Shown: positions 31,401 through 43,520 of the stretch, one piece after another
Layout: each line of letters opens with the position of its first letter
How positions within the stretch are numbered: the first letter of the stretch is position 1
Assembly: GCA_917880885.1 (NCBI GenBank)
Contig: OU862913.1
Span: 43,247,460 to 43,311,459, forward strand
Reading direction: 5' to 3'
Length of the DNA: 64,000 nucleotides
DNA from: Limnephilus marmoratus
Taxonomy: Eukaryota; Arthropoda; Insecta; Trichoptera; Limnephilidae
The notes under the pieces: model-generated
Database searches by the model: none
Told to the model about the DNA's origin: nothing
What the model saw: only the letters and a program-made list of their open reading frames with translations
Made by a program: the position numbers and the translations under genes

Positions 31401-32225
31401 TTAATTTATAAAGTTGATAAGTATACTTAAATCTACAAATAAAAAATCATTTTACCTTGCCACTTAATTTCAATAATTCTACTCGTTAAAAGAAATTGAA
31501 TTTTTCTTGAAAAGTGATGTAAAGTATCCCCGGTTTACGGTACCTACAATTTTATTTGGGGAGAAGTTCGTCCGGGTCTTGCGTCCGGGTTTGTCGGGAT
31601 GCATTTGCCCTTCAACTACGTGGCAGGACGGATCGGGAGAGACTGGTGAAAGGCAGGGATGCCAGCTCAATTTCTAAAATAAAGACGTCAGAATTCAAAA
31701 CTTGGCGCGGACTTTGAAATCCATTATCTCGGGATCTGCCGGACCGAACCGACCCAAATATCATTCCCGTTAAAAATGATGGCAGACGAATCAATAACAA
31801 AATCTCCAAAAAGTACCATTTGTGGAAAATTCATCATTTTAATGGGCAAGGCTTGGTTCGGACGTTGAAAGACATTATTTCTTGTAGGTACGTTAGCGAC
31901 CTACAGTTGTCTTAGGGAACCATCAGAGGGTACCAAAATTTTTCCAATCAATCCTTAACGATCGACCGTGCTAGAGGGCCAAGTCATGTCAAAAGTCGAG
32001 ATAACAGAAGACGCAGTATGTTGGATGATGCAATCTATAAATGATAGACACATTGAAGAAATAATGAAAGCAAGAAACTATATTAAGAGGAAACCGTGCT
32101 GCATTTTGTCCATACAAACGTATTCCCCAATTTGATTTCAGGGTTTCGACACTATGCAATATTTTTAACATAATAAAGATTTCGACCACTACTAGCATGT
32201 CGTTACTTTTAGATTTTTTTATGAG
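31401..32225. other. No gene; SINE-A fragment
   Basis: 31550-31665 (+) resembles the middle of SINE-A (GTCCGGGTCTTGCG, GGACGGATCGGGAGAGACTGG). The rest is unassigned. Confidence 0.45.
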
Positions 32226-33376
32226 GGGCCATCCATAAATAACTTCACACCTTAAGGGGGGGGAGGGGAATAAAAAAGTGTGATATTTTTCGACAAAGGG
32301 TACTGGGGGGGGGGGGGGGTCATCATCTCTGTGACGTCACTCTACTAACATAAATAATCTTTCGTTAATAGGCCACATGCATCACATTTAAAAAAAAACT
32401 CCGGTTTAGGTTAATATTCTAAGACATTCCGTTTTTTTTTAAATCGTATTTTTGAAACCCTGGCGATTGTTTTAAAATTTCAATCCAAAAAATCGGACCA
32501 TTTTTAAAAAACCGAAAAGACGGGATATAATTTTATGGGTGCGAAAAAACGATAATTATATAGACGAAAATCTTTAAAAAAAACCGACGTATTCCACACG
32601 AACGGCACAGGAGATTAACGAGGCATTCCAAAAATATTACATCTCATAAATATTTTTTCCCTTATCCATCTTATTGCTCATTAATCATTATAATGTTTAA
32701 CGTCTATATGTATATGACTAAATTCAATGTAATAAACTTGTACTTGTAAATTATGATTATAATAATATATTATATTTGTTAAAATCAGCACCATTACGAT
32801 TACACTTCTAAGCCTTGTACAGAAGACACAATGTGTGAGGGGTTCTTTTCGAAACATCTGTCAAAGCGTCAAACGGCATAATATGTACGGGGTTCTCTTC
32901 GTAACATCTGTCAAAAATTCGCCGAAAATCAAAGTATTGCCATATAAAGAAATAAATCAATGTGGAATTTTACAAAATTAATTGAATATTAAAGGAGACG
33001 GAACATTTTCATGGAGTGACGTCACGAGCCCAAATAACGTATTTAGTGAGTTAAAAATAAAATTAATGAATAAAAAAAATTTGTAATATTTTCGTAATGT
33101 TAGTAAAAAAATCTATCCACACGATTTTTTCCAAGTCGTTATGAAATCCATGCAAGTGGCCTATTTGTTTATTATTTTGTCATTTATTTGAAATATTTGG
33201 TTTGATGTTGATTTTATTAAAACATATTTTTAATAAATAAAAAAATAAAAATTGAATTACTGTTTTGTGACGTCACACTAGAGGGGAGGAGGGTTTCACA
33301 AATGTGACGATGTGTGACAAGGATGGGGGGGGTAAAAAAATCATGAATATCGTGTGACGTAATTTATGGATGGCCC
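32226..33376. mobile_element. Non-coding DNA transposon, GGGCCATCC ends
   Basis: Terminal inverted repeat GGGCCATCCATAAAT with its complement ATTTATGGATGGCCC. Just inside, CTTCACAC pairs with GTGTGACG. G runs near both ends (32306-32319, 33324-33331). No transposase. An interrupted copy is at 17863-19410. Superfamily undecided. Confidence 0.75.
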
Positions 33377-35002
33377 TAAGTTACTTCTTATGGGAGCTAG
33401 CACCCTCCAAAATCGTTAATAGTTAAAATTGTCTGCGTTGAATGCCATCAACACAGGTTCAATATACAAGTAAAACGTACAGACATAGAATAATTTCTTC
33501 TAATATACGAGTAGTTTGTACAAAAAACTTAAAAATCTGTTCAGTGTTGGAGACGAAAAATGGGTAATACAAAGTCTCGAGAGTGATGATTTTACGTACA
33601 TTATCAGGCTGAGGTGCAGTTGTCCCTTTTGCTCAGTATTCTGGGGAGTAAGAGCGATAGTAACGGCAACAGTTTGGTAAAATAACTATTGTTAAAATTT
33701 TTCAGCAACCGGGTTTCCTCTTAATAGAGAACTGAACGCGATAGTTGCTAATAAAGAGTTATCCAAAGCAACGGGGCTAGCTGTCCTCAAATGAGTGCTG
33801 ATATGAACAATGATGAAAACATACTTAATTAGTAATAAGATCCCTTAGGCGTATGTGTGGTAAAACTATTTTTGTGTTAAAAACATGGAATTCTAGAATT
33901 CTACAAGGCCGAAGAAAGCGTAGATAACAAGAATAAGTAAGTGACGCATAGATGTTTTGGATATGCGAAGCCGATAATTGAAAACGTTCCATGACTAAGT
34001 GCGTCATTTACTAGAGCGGGGTCAAGTTAGTAGTATTGAAAACAAAAGAGTATCTATGTGTAAGACGATGCATGCATGTGAATGAAGCAAGAAGCGTTAT
34101 CACGTCCCAAAAATTAAAAACCATATTTCGGGGATAAAAAAACACGTTTTACCAAGTTGACCCTTTGCAATAACAAGGTTGCAACTATCGCGATAACGTC
34201 ATGCAATAATGAACTCAGTGCATGCAATAAAGTAGCTTAGTATGCATAATATATGTTGATCCCATTATCACATCACGTTGTAGCGACACGTGGAACCGAG
34301 TTATTCCAAAGGGTCGATGTCTTGACGGAAAAAAAAACAATGTTAAAACGAATATCAATAAGAATATAATACTTCTTAAGTAAGGAATTTATAATGCTTT
34401 ATTAAAAACACTCATTTTATAATTTTGCTTTGAATAGGTAGTAGTTAAAAAACACAGTTTTAGAAAAAAAAACACCATTAAAACATAAAATATCTTTTCT
34501 TGTGTAGGGTTTTTTTTCTTTTAAAGGAGTTTTGTTCCGTTATCAAGGTTAATTTTTAGTACCTTCTTATTAGAACATAAATAACTTTTGAATTAAAAAA
34601 ATAAGATTTTCAGGTCGATGAGATGAAGAAGAAAAAATCCCCGCAACTCCAATAATATTTTACCCCACATTTTACGGAAGTTAGAGTAGGTTCATAATTA
34701 AAGTTACTGCATGATGTATGTTAATTTATTTTTATGAATGTATTAATATTGCTTATTGAAAAAGTTAAATTAGATAAAGAGACATAGTGAATGCGTGCTG
34801 AATTTCAAGTATTTAATTCCTAGTTTCTGGATTTCCCCATTTGACCCATGCTAAACAAAACATATCCCATTCAAAAGTACACCCTTTTGTTGACCGATAA
34901 AATTTTTTTTTTTTTTGACGTGGTTTTATGAAATATTTTTAGAAATGACCAAAAAAACCATTAAAATACGGTAAAAACCATCCATATGGCTATACTGCCC
35001 TG
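33377..35002. other. AT-rich sequence, nothing recognised
   Basis: No exon, tandem repeat or element end supported. Confidence 0.5.
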
Positions 35003-35003
35003 T

Positions 35004-35179
35004 GGGCCTAGTCACTAATTTTTGTAAACCTCCGTTTCATGAAGTTACGGGTTTAGCTACGTCACATACCCGTTGTTGTTGTTATTTAAGTTGGCGAATC
35101 TGTCAAAATACGGGTATGTGACGTAGCTAAACCCGTAACTTCATGAAACGGAGGTTTACAAAAATTAGTGACTAGGCCC
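35004..35179. mobile_element. Palindromic 176-bp MITE
   Basis: Arms of about 70 bp, almost perfect: GGGCCTAGTCACTAATTTTT at the left, its complement at the right, with CTACGTCACATACCCGT facing its own complement around a 35-base centre. Possible 5-bp duplication CCCTG. Confidence 0.8.
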
Positions 35180-35432
35180 CCTGAGCGTTAAAACCAGGGT
35201 TGCCGATGCTTATGATCTAAAATACCCACAATAAATGTTAAAAATCCCCAACTGGGAAGAACGAAATAGCAAGTTCCTCGCAATTACCCCATAAGTTATT
35301 TTATAATTCTGCCTCCAAAATAAAACAAAATTCTACGAAAATTAGCATTATTTATTGATTTATTTAATTTTATTTGGAAAATTATCAGGTTTAAAACATA
35401 TTACATACATATATAATATACGATTAAAAATA

Positions 35433-35635
35433 GGTTCGACCGGTTAGTGGTTGAGTGGGCATTGCGTTTGGTTCCCACCCAGCCGTCTCGTGTTCAATTC
35501 CTCGGCTGGCTAAGTCCTCCATCACAACACAAGCAACACTTTCGGCTTTCTGTGGTGTTAGTAGGAGATTTTCAAACATGGTTGTGTTATTCGTAACCGG
35601 GGAATGTTTGTCTTTCTTTAAAAAAAAATGTTACA
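35433..35635 (+). mobile_element. SINE-B, tRNA-derived
   Basis: Head GACCGGTTAGTGGTTGAGTG with A box, B box GTGTTCAATTCC (one change), body, and poly-A at about 35622-35630. Same family as 1890-2092. Confidence 0.75.
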
Positions 35636-36239
35636 ATTCATTAACCAAAGTTCACGTGGTGCAAAAATAATGACGTATTTAAAAAATATTCCTTACAGTG
35701 TGCCAATAAATTGTATATCTAGCAGAAAAAAAGGTAATTTATAGCTTAACACGTAAAGTAAACCAAAGGTTAGGAGAAAAAAAATAACTGAAAAATCTAT
35801 TAAATTGAATGAGACAAAAAAAATCCATACGGTGTGCCAATAAATTGCAGAGCTCGCGGAAAAAAATTAAAAATAAAACTAAGGTAATAAAATCATACTT
35901 AAAGTATAATATCATGTAATTTAAATGAGACAAAAAAAAATCAGTTGAATAAAAGAAGACAAAATAGTATTTTGGTGGTGAAACGTCATATTAATCATTT
36001 TTTAAATTTTTTATTTTGTTAATTGAAATGAATACCGAAAATTTCAAACAGGAATTAATAATTATAAACTTAATAAGCAATTCAAATTATTATTAACAAC
36101 ATATTTCAAGGATCCTAAAGAGTAGTATAATAGATTTGAACAATAAACGAGATAAGCATGTTTTCTATTGGATACAGATTATGTAATATAGTTTCTTATT
36201 ATGTCATAGGTATTTTTTGGTTAACACTAAACTTCTTCC

Positions 36240-36385
36240 TTATTTGTTAATCCCTTCTCGAGTAACCATCAGTTCTTCTACAGTATCTGTAGGAAGGCGA
36301 TGTCTATTTTCCTTTTTTATATTTTTAAGCACGCTAAATTTTCTCTCTACGGAAGCTTGGAACATGCTAGCAAGGGCATTAAATG
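36240..36385 (-). pseudogene. hAT transposase C-terminal fragment (dimerisation region)
   Basis: Open frame to a stop: FNALASMFQASVERKFSVLK, NIKKENRHRL, TVEELMVTREGINK. The S-V-E-R-x-F-S-x-L-K-x-I-K pattern marks the hAT family C-terminal dimerisation domain. The upstream two thirds of the transposase are gone. Confidence 0.75.
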
Positions 36386-36849
36386 TTTAGTTAGACAGGA
36401 AGTAGCGGATTCCAATACCCTATCTTTTGTTAGACTTTATTTAGACGGACTAGGAGTAGCGGATTCCTAAACGTCATTTGTTGTTATACTTTAGTTAGAC
36501 AGGGACTGGGACGTCGTGTTTAGTTATACTTTAGTTAGATAGGGACTGGGAGTTACGAATTTCATTACGTCATTTTTGTCATTAAAGTTCAGGCCCCATT
36601 CCGGGTTCTAATTTCCCACAGTTATTGTTTAGAAATAAATGCAAAAAAAAAACTAAATTTTCCATAGAATAATTATGTAAATTTTTCAAAACGGTTAGAT
36701 AATCATAAAATATCAAGAATCCCCGCATTTTTCCCGCAAAAAGGTTCTCTTCTGAAAATACCGTATTTAAAAAAAAAATTAAAATTTCCCCGCAGTTTGG
36801 GAAATTCCCCGCGAATTGGCAATCCTGGTTAAAATACTGATATCAACTC

Positions 36850-36857
36850 TATAAATA
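36850..36857 (+). promoter_or_regulatory. TATA box of the CLIP-domain gene
   Basis: TATAAATA 112 bp before the start codon at 36962. A start site would be expected near 36880, giving a leader of about 80 bases. No other core element is certain. Confidence 0.5.
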
Positions 36858-36961
36858 CGATAACAAACCTCTTCAAAGCACAGTGTTTTTTCAACTTCGT
36901 ACTGGAGAGGTTCAATACATCTTCTTTTAAATAAATTCAGTGTTGCAAATTTATTTCCAAA

Positions 36962-37031
36962 ATGCGTAATTTCATTGTAATTGTGTCCACCGTTTTATTT
37001 TTAACAAAGCTTATTGCGGCACAGCGGGAAG
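36962..37031 (+). CDS. Multi-CLIP secreted protein, exon 1 (signal peptide)
   Basis: ATG opens a 23-codon exon: MRNFIVIV, STVLFLTKLIAA, then QRE and one extra base (phase 1) before the donor GTAAGA. It is a textbook signal peptide: Arg after Met, a hydrophobic core of about 14 residues, and small residues before a likely cleavage after AA. The phase-1 G joins the GA of the exon at 59635 to give Gly, so the mature protein would start QREGDLC, directly at the first CLIP domain. The product is therefore secreted, and if a protease domain follows beyond the window it would belong to the CLIP-domain serine proteases or their inactive homologues, which act in haemolymph cascades (prophenoloxidase activation, Toll signalling, clotting). 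The following intron is 22.6 kb and full of mobile elements. Confidence 0.75.
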
Positions 37032-37439
37032 GTAAGAATAATAAAAATATTTTCATTATTATACTCTTGTTTATTTATAACTAATTATTGATAAAATTAA
37101 TGTTAAACTTTTTTAAATCAGAAAAATTGATTATTTGATTTTTTTAATATTAATAATTCAAACTTTTCGATTATGCCTTCGGAAGGTGAAACAGCAATCA
37201 CGCGTAATAATAATTACACAGCAGAACTTGTTTATAAATAAACTGTTTTTTTTTAATTTAATTCATTTTGTCTTAAATTAAATAATATAATAATAAATAA
37301 AATAAAATCAAAAAATTAAAATGGAGTCCTAGAAATAAAACATCGCTCTCCGTTTTTCTATTCTCTGTGTATGACAAAATTGTATAATATGCTTTTTGAC
37401 TGAAACCCGTGGTTTTGATGGGTCCCTGGTACCAACATT

Positions 37440-38180
37440 AAAATGCAGTTTGATATAATAAACTGGTGCATTTTATTTTAATTTGATAGATTTTTAATAA
37501 GACGATTATCCATATATTTTTACAAAAAATCCATTTCAAATACTTTTAACATTGAAATGCAGTCTGATAATATAATAATCTGACGCATTTTATTTATTAC
37601 CAATTAATTTATTTTTAAATAAGAAGCTTATTTTTATATTTTTACAAAAAAATCTATTTTAAATATATATTACCTACATTATTATGCAGTTTGATGTATA
37701 AAAGTGATGCATTCTATTTATTACCAAGGAACAGATTTTTAACAAGTTTATTCTTATATTTTTACAAAAAATCTATTTTAAATGCTTATTAGTAATAATA
37801 TATGGATAATCTTCTTATTAAAAATCTAGCAAATTAAAATTAAACGCATCAGTTTAATATATCAAACTGATATATTAAACTATATAGTTTAATATATTAA
37901 ACTGATGCATTTTATTACAAATTGGCACTTTTTTAATAAGAGATTTATTCTTATATTTTTACAAAAAATCCATTTTAAATGCTTATTAGTAATAATATAT
38001 GGATAATCTTCTTATTAAAAATCTAGCAAATTAAAATTAAACGCATCAGTTTAATATATCAAACTGATATATTAAAATATATAGTTTAATATATTAAACT
38101 GATGCATTTTATTACAAATTGGCATGTTTTTAATAAGAGATTTATTCTTATATTTTTACAAAAAATCCATTTTAAATACT
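37440..38180. repeat. Diverged tandem repeats of about 120-200 bp in intron 1
   Basis: Units share AATGCAGTTTGAT, GGTGCATTTTATTT and TATTTTTACAAAAAATCCATTT. The last two units (about 37745-37965 and 37966-38165) are nearly identical and contain the palindrome TATTAAACTATATAGTTTAATA (one base differs in the second unit). Confidence 0.75.
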
Positions 38181-38496
38181 TATAAAAAAATAACATAAGA
38201 TTTTTTTTTAATATACCGTAACGGGGGTGGGTGTAAATAAAAACATCACCAATGAAACAGAAAATAAATGCGTTCAAGTGTGTTCAAATAAAAACTGGTG
38301 ATAGATCGATCACTGAAATATAAATGTAGCTGTATTAATGTAAATGGAAAGCAAATACACAGTGGCACAGACAATTGTGTTGTTTTCAATAGTTTGTGAA
38401 CCCAGAACGTAATTAAAAAAACGTAACAATTGATGTCAGGTGTGGGGTTCCGAAAACAAAAACAAACTACAACAGTTCGGATCGGGATCATAAATT

Positions 38497-39369
38497 GTGG
38501 ACGATCATACGGGGACAAGGAAAATGGCCACCAAGAAAAACAGATTGATGGATTTAAAGATAGGGGAACTAAAGCGGATACTCGAGGAACGTGCACTGCA
38601 ACAACGGCTACGAGTGGCTCTCGCGAACACTGGCGAAGATCCGGAGAGTTTTTCTTTCGAAACGACTGGCGTAATTGACGACCTCTGTCGACATATCGAC
38701 GCCAATCTAAAAGCAATCTCCCAAAGCATCAGTGACATGAGGTCGCAGCTGGAAGGAAAGCTAGACAACGTTTCTCGCTGCTTCAGCGAAAAGATAGTCG
38801 ACAAGGAAGAACAAGTCCATCCGGAAAATAGAGGAGCGACTCAATGCGACTGGTGGTTCATGGCTGTGAAGAGTTCATCAAGGCCCAAAAATGCTAATAT
38901 CAAGGAACGGATGGTCCTGACCCAGATGAGGAATGACCTGCCCATCTTCGACGGGAAATCTTCCTGGGAGAAATATCTGACGCTCTTCGAGACCACGGCC
39001 ATGATCAATGAATGGCCAGAGATTAAGAAGGCATCAATGCTGTGCCTATCACTGCGAGGAGATGCAGTAAGGGTATTGCAAACTATTTCGCTTTTGGAAC
39101 ACCAAAGCTATGAGCAGTTGACCCAACGTCTGGAAATACGGTTCGGTCATTGTTATATGGAGGAGATCTACCGCTCGCAACTGAAGAACCGCTTCCAAAA
39201 GCCGAACGAGACGTTGCAAGAATTTGAAGCTGACATAGTCCGACTGGTTAGAGGTGCCTACCCAACAGTGACTGACGAAATCTACGAAAGTCTGGCCATC
39301 GACAGATTCTTAGATGGACTGCGGGAGGGTGAAACGCACCAGGTCGGTTGGCAAGTCCGAAGATGCTGA
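38497..39369 (+). pseudogene. Ty3/gypsy-type gag
   Basis: 290 codons. An N-terminal basic helix (KNRLMDLKIGELKRILEERA) is followed by a coiled-coil-like part, then the retrotransposon Gag core: LPIFDGKSSWEKYLTLFETT, KKASMLCLSLRGDAVRVLQ, YEQLTQRLEIRFG, NRFQKPNETLQEFEADIV and AIDRFLDGLRE. Near the end the frame slips: the expected continuation SPKMLSEALTQALGFETTR is readable in the next frame at about 39353-39410. Zinc knuckle and protease are missing because a deletion joins this to the pol fragment at 39413. No LTR was found around it. Confidence 0.75.
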
Positions 39370-39412
39370 GTGAGGCGTTGACGCAAGCTCTGGGGTTCGA
39401 GACAACGAGGAA

Positions 39413-39940
39413 ATGATACTACACAAGAGGGTAGGCGAAACGGTGTGTGTGATCCTTAGTGCGGATACTCTGCTACCCCAGTGCAGTGAGACACTGGTTA
39501 CCGCGTTTCCAGAGACGTGGAGTCCACTGGGGCAAACTATCATCTTGGAACCGGAGAGGGACGGTGCGGCACTAGGACAAGGAATTTTGGTCGGTAAGGC
39601 GCTAATCCGCACCTGTGAGGAAATACCCACCAGGGTTATGAATGTCAATGACTACCCGGTAACCCTGAAGAAAGGCACTCAGTTAGGGCGTGGTTCACCT
39701 GTTTTAGCGGTTGTCCGGCAAGTTAACAACATGACCGTGACATCGATTAAGCTTCCAGACCAGCTAAAAGATCTCGTTGAACGGGACAGTAGGGGACTTC
39801 CTGCAAGACAACGGAATGCCTTCGAAACGCTGATCAGCAGATATCAGAATGTCTTTGAAGGTTCGAATGGGTTGTTGGGAAGGACTGACGTCATACAGCA
39901 TCGCATAAGAACGGGGAACGCGGACCCTATTCGACCCTAG
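39413..39940 (+). pseudogene. Ty3/gypsy-type pol fragment (spacer between protease and RT)
   Basis: 175 codons. It reads GLPARQRNAFETLISRYQNV, then GRTDVIQHRIRTGNADPIRP. That is the usual lead-in to the reverse transcriptase (a ...GRT...H.I.TGD..PI+...P segment), which stops here. RT, RNase H and integrase are absent. The preceding part (VGKALIRTCEEIPTRVMNVN, NDYPVTLKKGTQLG) fits the protease-RT linker of the same class. Together with the gag it forms an internally deleted copy inside the host intron. Confidence 0.75.
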
Positions 39941-40608
39941 GCGAACCCCTAGGAGATTACCATTTGTGAGACGTGACAACACCCAATTGAATGCATTTTT
40001 ACTACAGTATAATTGTCTTGAGGGGGTCCAGTTAAATAATGAAAATATGATACAGGCATTAATTAATATTTTAAATTCACTGAAGGTAGATACTTACCAG
40101 TGGCAGTCCATGAGTTTTCAGTGGACTACAGTGTTAAGATTGAAAAATAAGACATTTTTGATGTTGCAGCTGAAAATGAATTTAAAAAAAAAAACATTTT
40201 TTTTTCTGCGTAGACTTTTCCTGAAAATCTTCAAACAAAAATTTGAAAAAATATTTTCTGCTACAACACCAATAACGTATTTTTTAATCTTAGCACTCGT
40301 GGACCGCCACTGATAGGCACGCGTGAAAAGTCAATTAAAAAAAATTGGACACATAATTAGAGTTCAGAATATATATTTTAATACCGCGCCACATACTGTT
40401 AACATTAATTCAATCATCTTTTTTCGGTTCTTCGAAAAATCTCAATTTTTCACTTAGCGAAAGATTTTCATGATTAATTTATTTTAAATGACAAAATTGA
40501 CTCTTTGAAATACAATAAGGGTGAAAAACGTTTATGTGTAATTTTTATTATTCAATAATTAACATTGTATTTTTTAAACATTATTTGATAATGTGGACCT
40601 CCCTGTAC
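39941..40608. other. AT-rich sequence, nothing recognised
   Basis: No element end or exon supported. Confidence 0.45.
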
Positions 40609-40848
40609 GAGCCCGTACTTTGCCTACACTGGGTACTTTGTCCTCACTGGGTTCTATGTCCTCACTGGATACTTGGCCCTCACTGTGTATTTTACCCTCG
40701 CTGGGTACTTTGCCCACACTGGGCACTTTGCCCTCACTGTGTACATTGCTTCACTAGGTACTTTCCTTCACCGGGTACTTTGCCCTCGCTATGTACTTTG
40801 CCCTCGCTCGGTACTTTGCTGTCACTGAGTGCTGATGCCCTCATTTTA
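40609..40848. repeat. Minisatellite of 18-20 bp units
   Basis: About twelve diverged units of the form CCTCACTGGGTACTTTG. On the + strand the translation is a run of WVLCPH-like repeats by chance. Confidence 0.85.
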
Positions 40849-43454
40849 CAATTTAATAAAACAGATAAAAAGATAAATTAATGAAATAAAATAAATTGCC
40901 CACAAGGCGTATGGAGTCAAATAATTGTTACGGGCATCTTTTTTGAATGATTTTAAAGTGTTGGGGCGCCATAATGCCTCTTTCAGCAGAAACAAAAAGA
41001 GAAACAATGAGAACTGCTTACCTCAGGTTGTGTACCCAATGTACCTACAGAAAATTTTGGAATGAAGGTGTTACACATTCATGATTCAATAGCAAAGTTT
41101 ACAAGCAGCAAACAAAGGTTATGTTGTAAAAATAAAAACGTGTTACACGTAGAACACCCTACATTCTAATTCGAATGGTTTTAACATTGGGGCTTTTGTT
41201 GTCACTTGAAGCAAACAGGATCGGTCCAACGATCTGTCGTGATCCGATTGATTCTTGAATATAGTGTCCAAATCCATCATTCAGGCGATCAAACATTTAG
41301 TGATCCATGTTTCCATAATATGGTGTTGTAAAGGGTCTTGGATGGGACCCGCAACTCTCCTCCAAGTATGGTGCATTCACACCAGGCAGCAAACAGCTCA
41401 TTGGAGGGGACCCCACCACTTTCCCAACGGCGTTATAAGGAAACATATGGTTTCCTCCTTCACCGCACACGTCAAGACTCTATTTTTTTTTGAACGAAGC
41501 TACATTTATTTGAACGACCCTAGACCCTCCAATGTCCATGCATACGGGGTTAGTAAGCAGTATGCAAGTACTTACATTAACATTATACAAAAGATAAATA
41601 AAAGTAGCAGCCCGTGGAATGATTCTTCTGAAATCTATAGAGAAAAATATATACAGATAAAGGTGTTAGTAAATAAAGAAAAATAAGAGCTGCGCCCGGT
41701 TGAGGAGACCTGGTTAAGATATATAACGAAAAAGTAACAGTAATAATATAATGCAAGTATTTGCAAAAATAACTGAGAGAAGAAAAGGCATAAAAATAAA
41801 ATATCTATACAGAGAAGGTATTCCACAAACCACCAGGCAGTCCCAATGACAATGTGTATGGCTATCGGCCCAACCGCAGACGAAACCCGGAGTCCGCGCC
41901 CTTTAGCCGACTCACCGATTTTGCCACGAAGAAATATATGTGGGAAAGAAGAGGAAGTTTTTGAAGACTCGGGGAAAAGATCAGCGTCGGATTGTCGGAG
42001 GGGGGGCGGAAGGACGTCGAGACCACGCGGCTGTTCCTCAGGCCTACCCATATCATTGGGGGAGGCGCGGGAGGATCGCAGAAAAACCGCTCCAGTATGG
42101 GTTCGCCTGGCTGTACGCACGGACGGGGTCTATCCCACCCCCTTTGAGCAAACAGCTCACAATATCATCCAGATTTCAGGTAATATTGAAAAGAATTCAA
42201 AATACGACCTTTTTTATTGTGCTGGTGAGATTGTCATCACAATCAGCCAGAAAATTGCCCCATCCGCATTCCGATAACTCCGGATTAGATTCCTCCTCTT
42301 TTTTTATAAAATATCACATCTCGTATGATTGATTGCTTCGTCGACAAAAACAAAGGCGAGAGAGCTCCTGGTCGTTCCGTGTTCTTGGCAAAGGAATGAC
42401 GTTTTCAGTTCCTGTCACTGACATCTCCATTGATAAAACGGGTGATAGCAGTGCGTAAAAACACAAAAATATTTTACTGCCTGTGAATGTAGGTACCACT
42501 TCATGGTTGTATAATTTATATGTAACAATGATTGGTGATATACATAATCATAAACAAAACTCTCTGATCTTCTAAAGGCGTAGTCCATTTCTGTAATTTT
42601 CCTGCCGAGGTGCAATCCGTAACAATAAGTACCTTCGTACATGGCACGCGCGCCGCTCGTGAGTACCCGCCATACAAATTTGCTGGTGTTCGTACACGAT
42701 GCTACGCGCCAGCTGTGGGTTTGCCGTCAGTTGCACGCTACCGACGGTGCTAGTAGCGCGCTACGCGTTGCAGCTTTCGTGTCTACTTCTATTCGTTTGA
42801 AAGAAATGGCGTCTGAACATGAGAGTAAAAACATGAAAGTATGTACTGAAATATTTAATGGAGAAGGCATGGATTGATGTAGGAAAAAAAGTCAATTTGA
42901 CAGATACATAATATTGTATATGTGTCTTTCAAATTGACAGTAATAATTGAGGAGTGATAAAATAGTTGGCTAAATAATTCCACAGATTTTTTGGAGATTT
43001 ATAGGGGGAAATCTCAAGATGTTCAGATATTTTCATAGCTTGAGTCGCACGGCTGCTCACGAAAAATGGTCAAGTTCAGTATATTTTAGGCAGCACCGAG
43101 TGTGGAAACTAGCATAAAAAAGTAGTATGTCTGTAGGCTACTTCTGGTTGCGTCACAGTATCTCCATGTACGGAGGGTGTAATAGTGAGAATAAGATGGT
43201 CAATAACTCCCATAATGCACAATGCACAGTACACACAGTACTAGAGCCAGTTCCTGCCGGTGGCGGTGGAAGTAATTACAAACCAGCATTGCGCGCACAC
43301 ATAATACCACACTTCTTCTTTTTTAAACTTTAATACAAATAGGCACGTACCATAAATACTCGTACATATATCTCAACTTATTAATTTATTTAATACAATA
43401 TTTTACATTTCATAGTTTAATCCAGTAATTTTGGCCTCACTGGGTGGCTTAGTT
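40849..43454. other. No recognised gene; two GC-richer patches
   Basis: 41850-42180 is GC-richer and open in several frames, but I recognise no protein family; it may be decayed LINE. 42617-42870 is CpG-rich and holds a reading frame (start 42641, with MASEHESKNMKVC near its end) that could be a transposon's first exon. Neither is supported as a host gene. Confidence 0.4.
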
Positions 43455-43520
43455 ACCCGTGCTGAGCTCCCATTTGGGAGGCGGACATGGGTACCGCTGA
43501 ACCGGCAACCATTTATTGGA
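43455..43520 (+). mobile_element. SINE-A head fragment
   Basis: ATTTGGGAGGCGG, ATGGGTACCGC, AACCATTTATTGGAT; cut short by the next SINE-A. Confidence 0.65.

Larger units (their letters stand above)
35195..36827 (-). mobile_element. hAT-like transposon relic next to the CLIP gene promoter
   Basis: Ends CAGGGTTGCCGATG and the complement of CAGGATTGCCAATTCG, flanked by GTTAAAAC (35187-35194) and GTTAAAAT (36828-36835), an 8-bp target duplication with one change. The - strand holds a C-terminal piece of hAT transposase (36240-36385). SINE-B is inserted at 35433. The right end lies 22 bp before the TATA box at 36850. Confidence 0.75.

Noticed and set aside
38246..38716. 156-codon frame on the - strand
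   Set aside because: Antisense of the gag start and its leader.
40534..40881. Protein with HWVLCPHW repeats
   Set aside because: Chance open frame through the minisatellite at 40609-40848.
41635..42332. Overlapping frames of 130-161 codons
   Set aside because: Open on both strands in a GC-richer patch; no domain or motif recognised; hydrophobic part is AT-rich filler.
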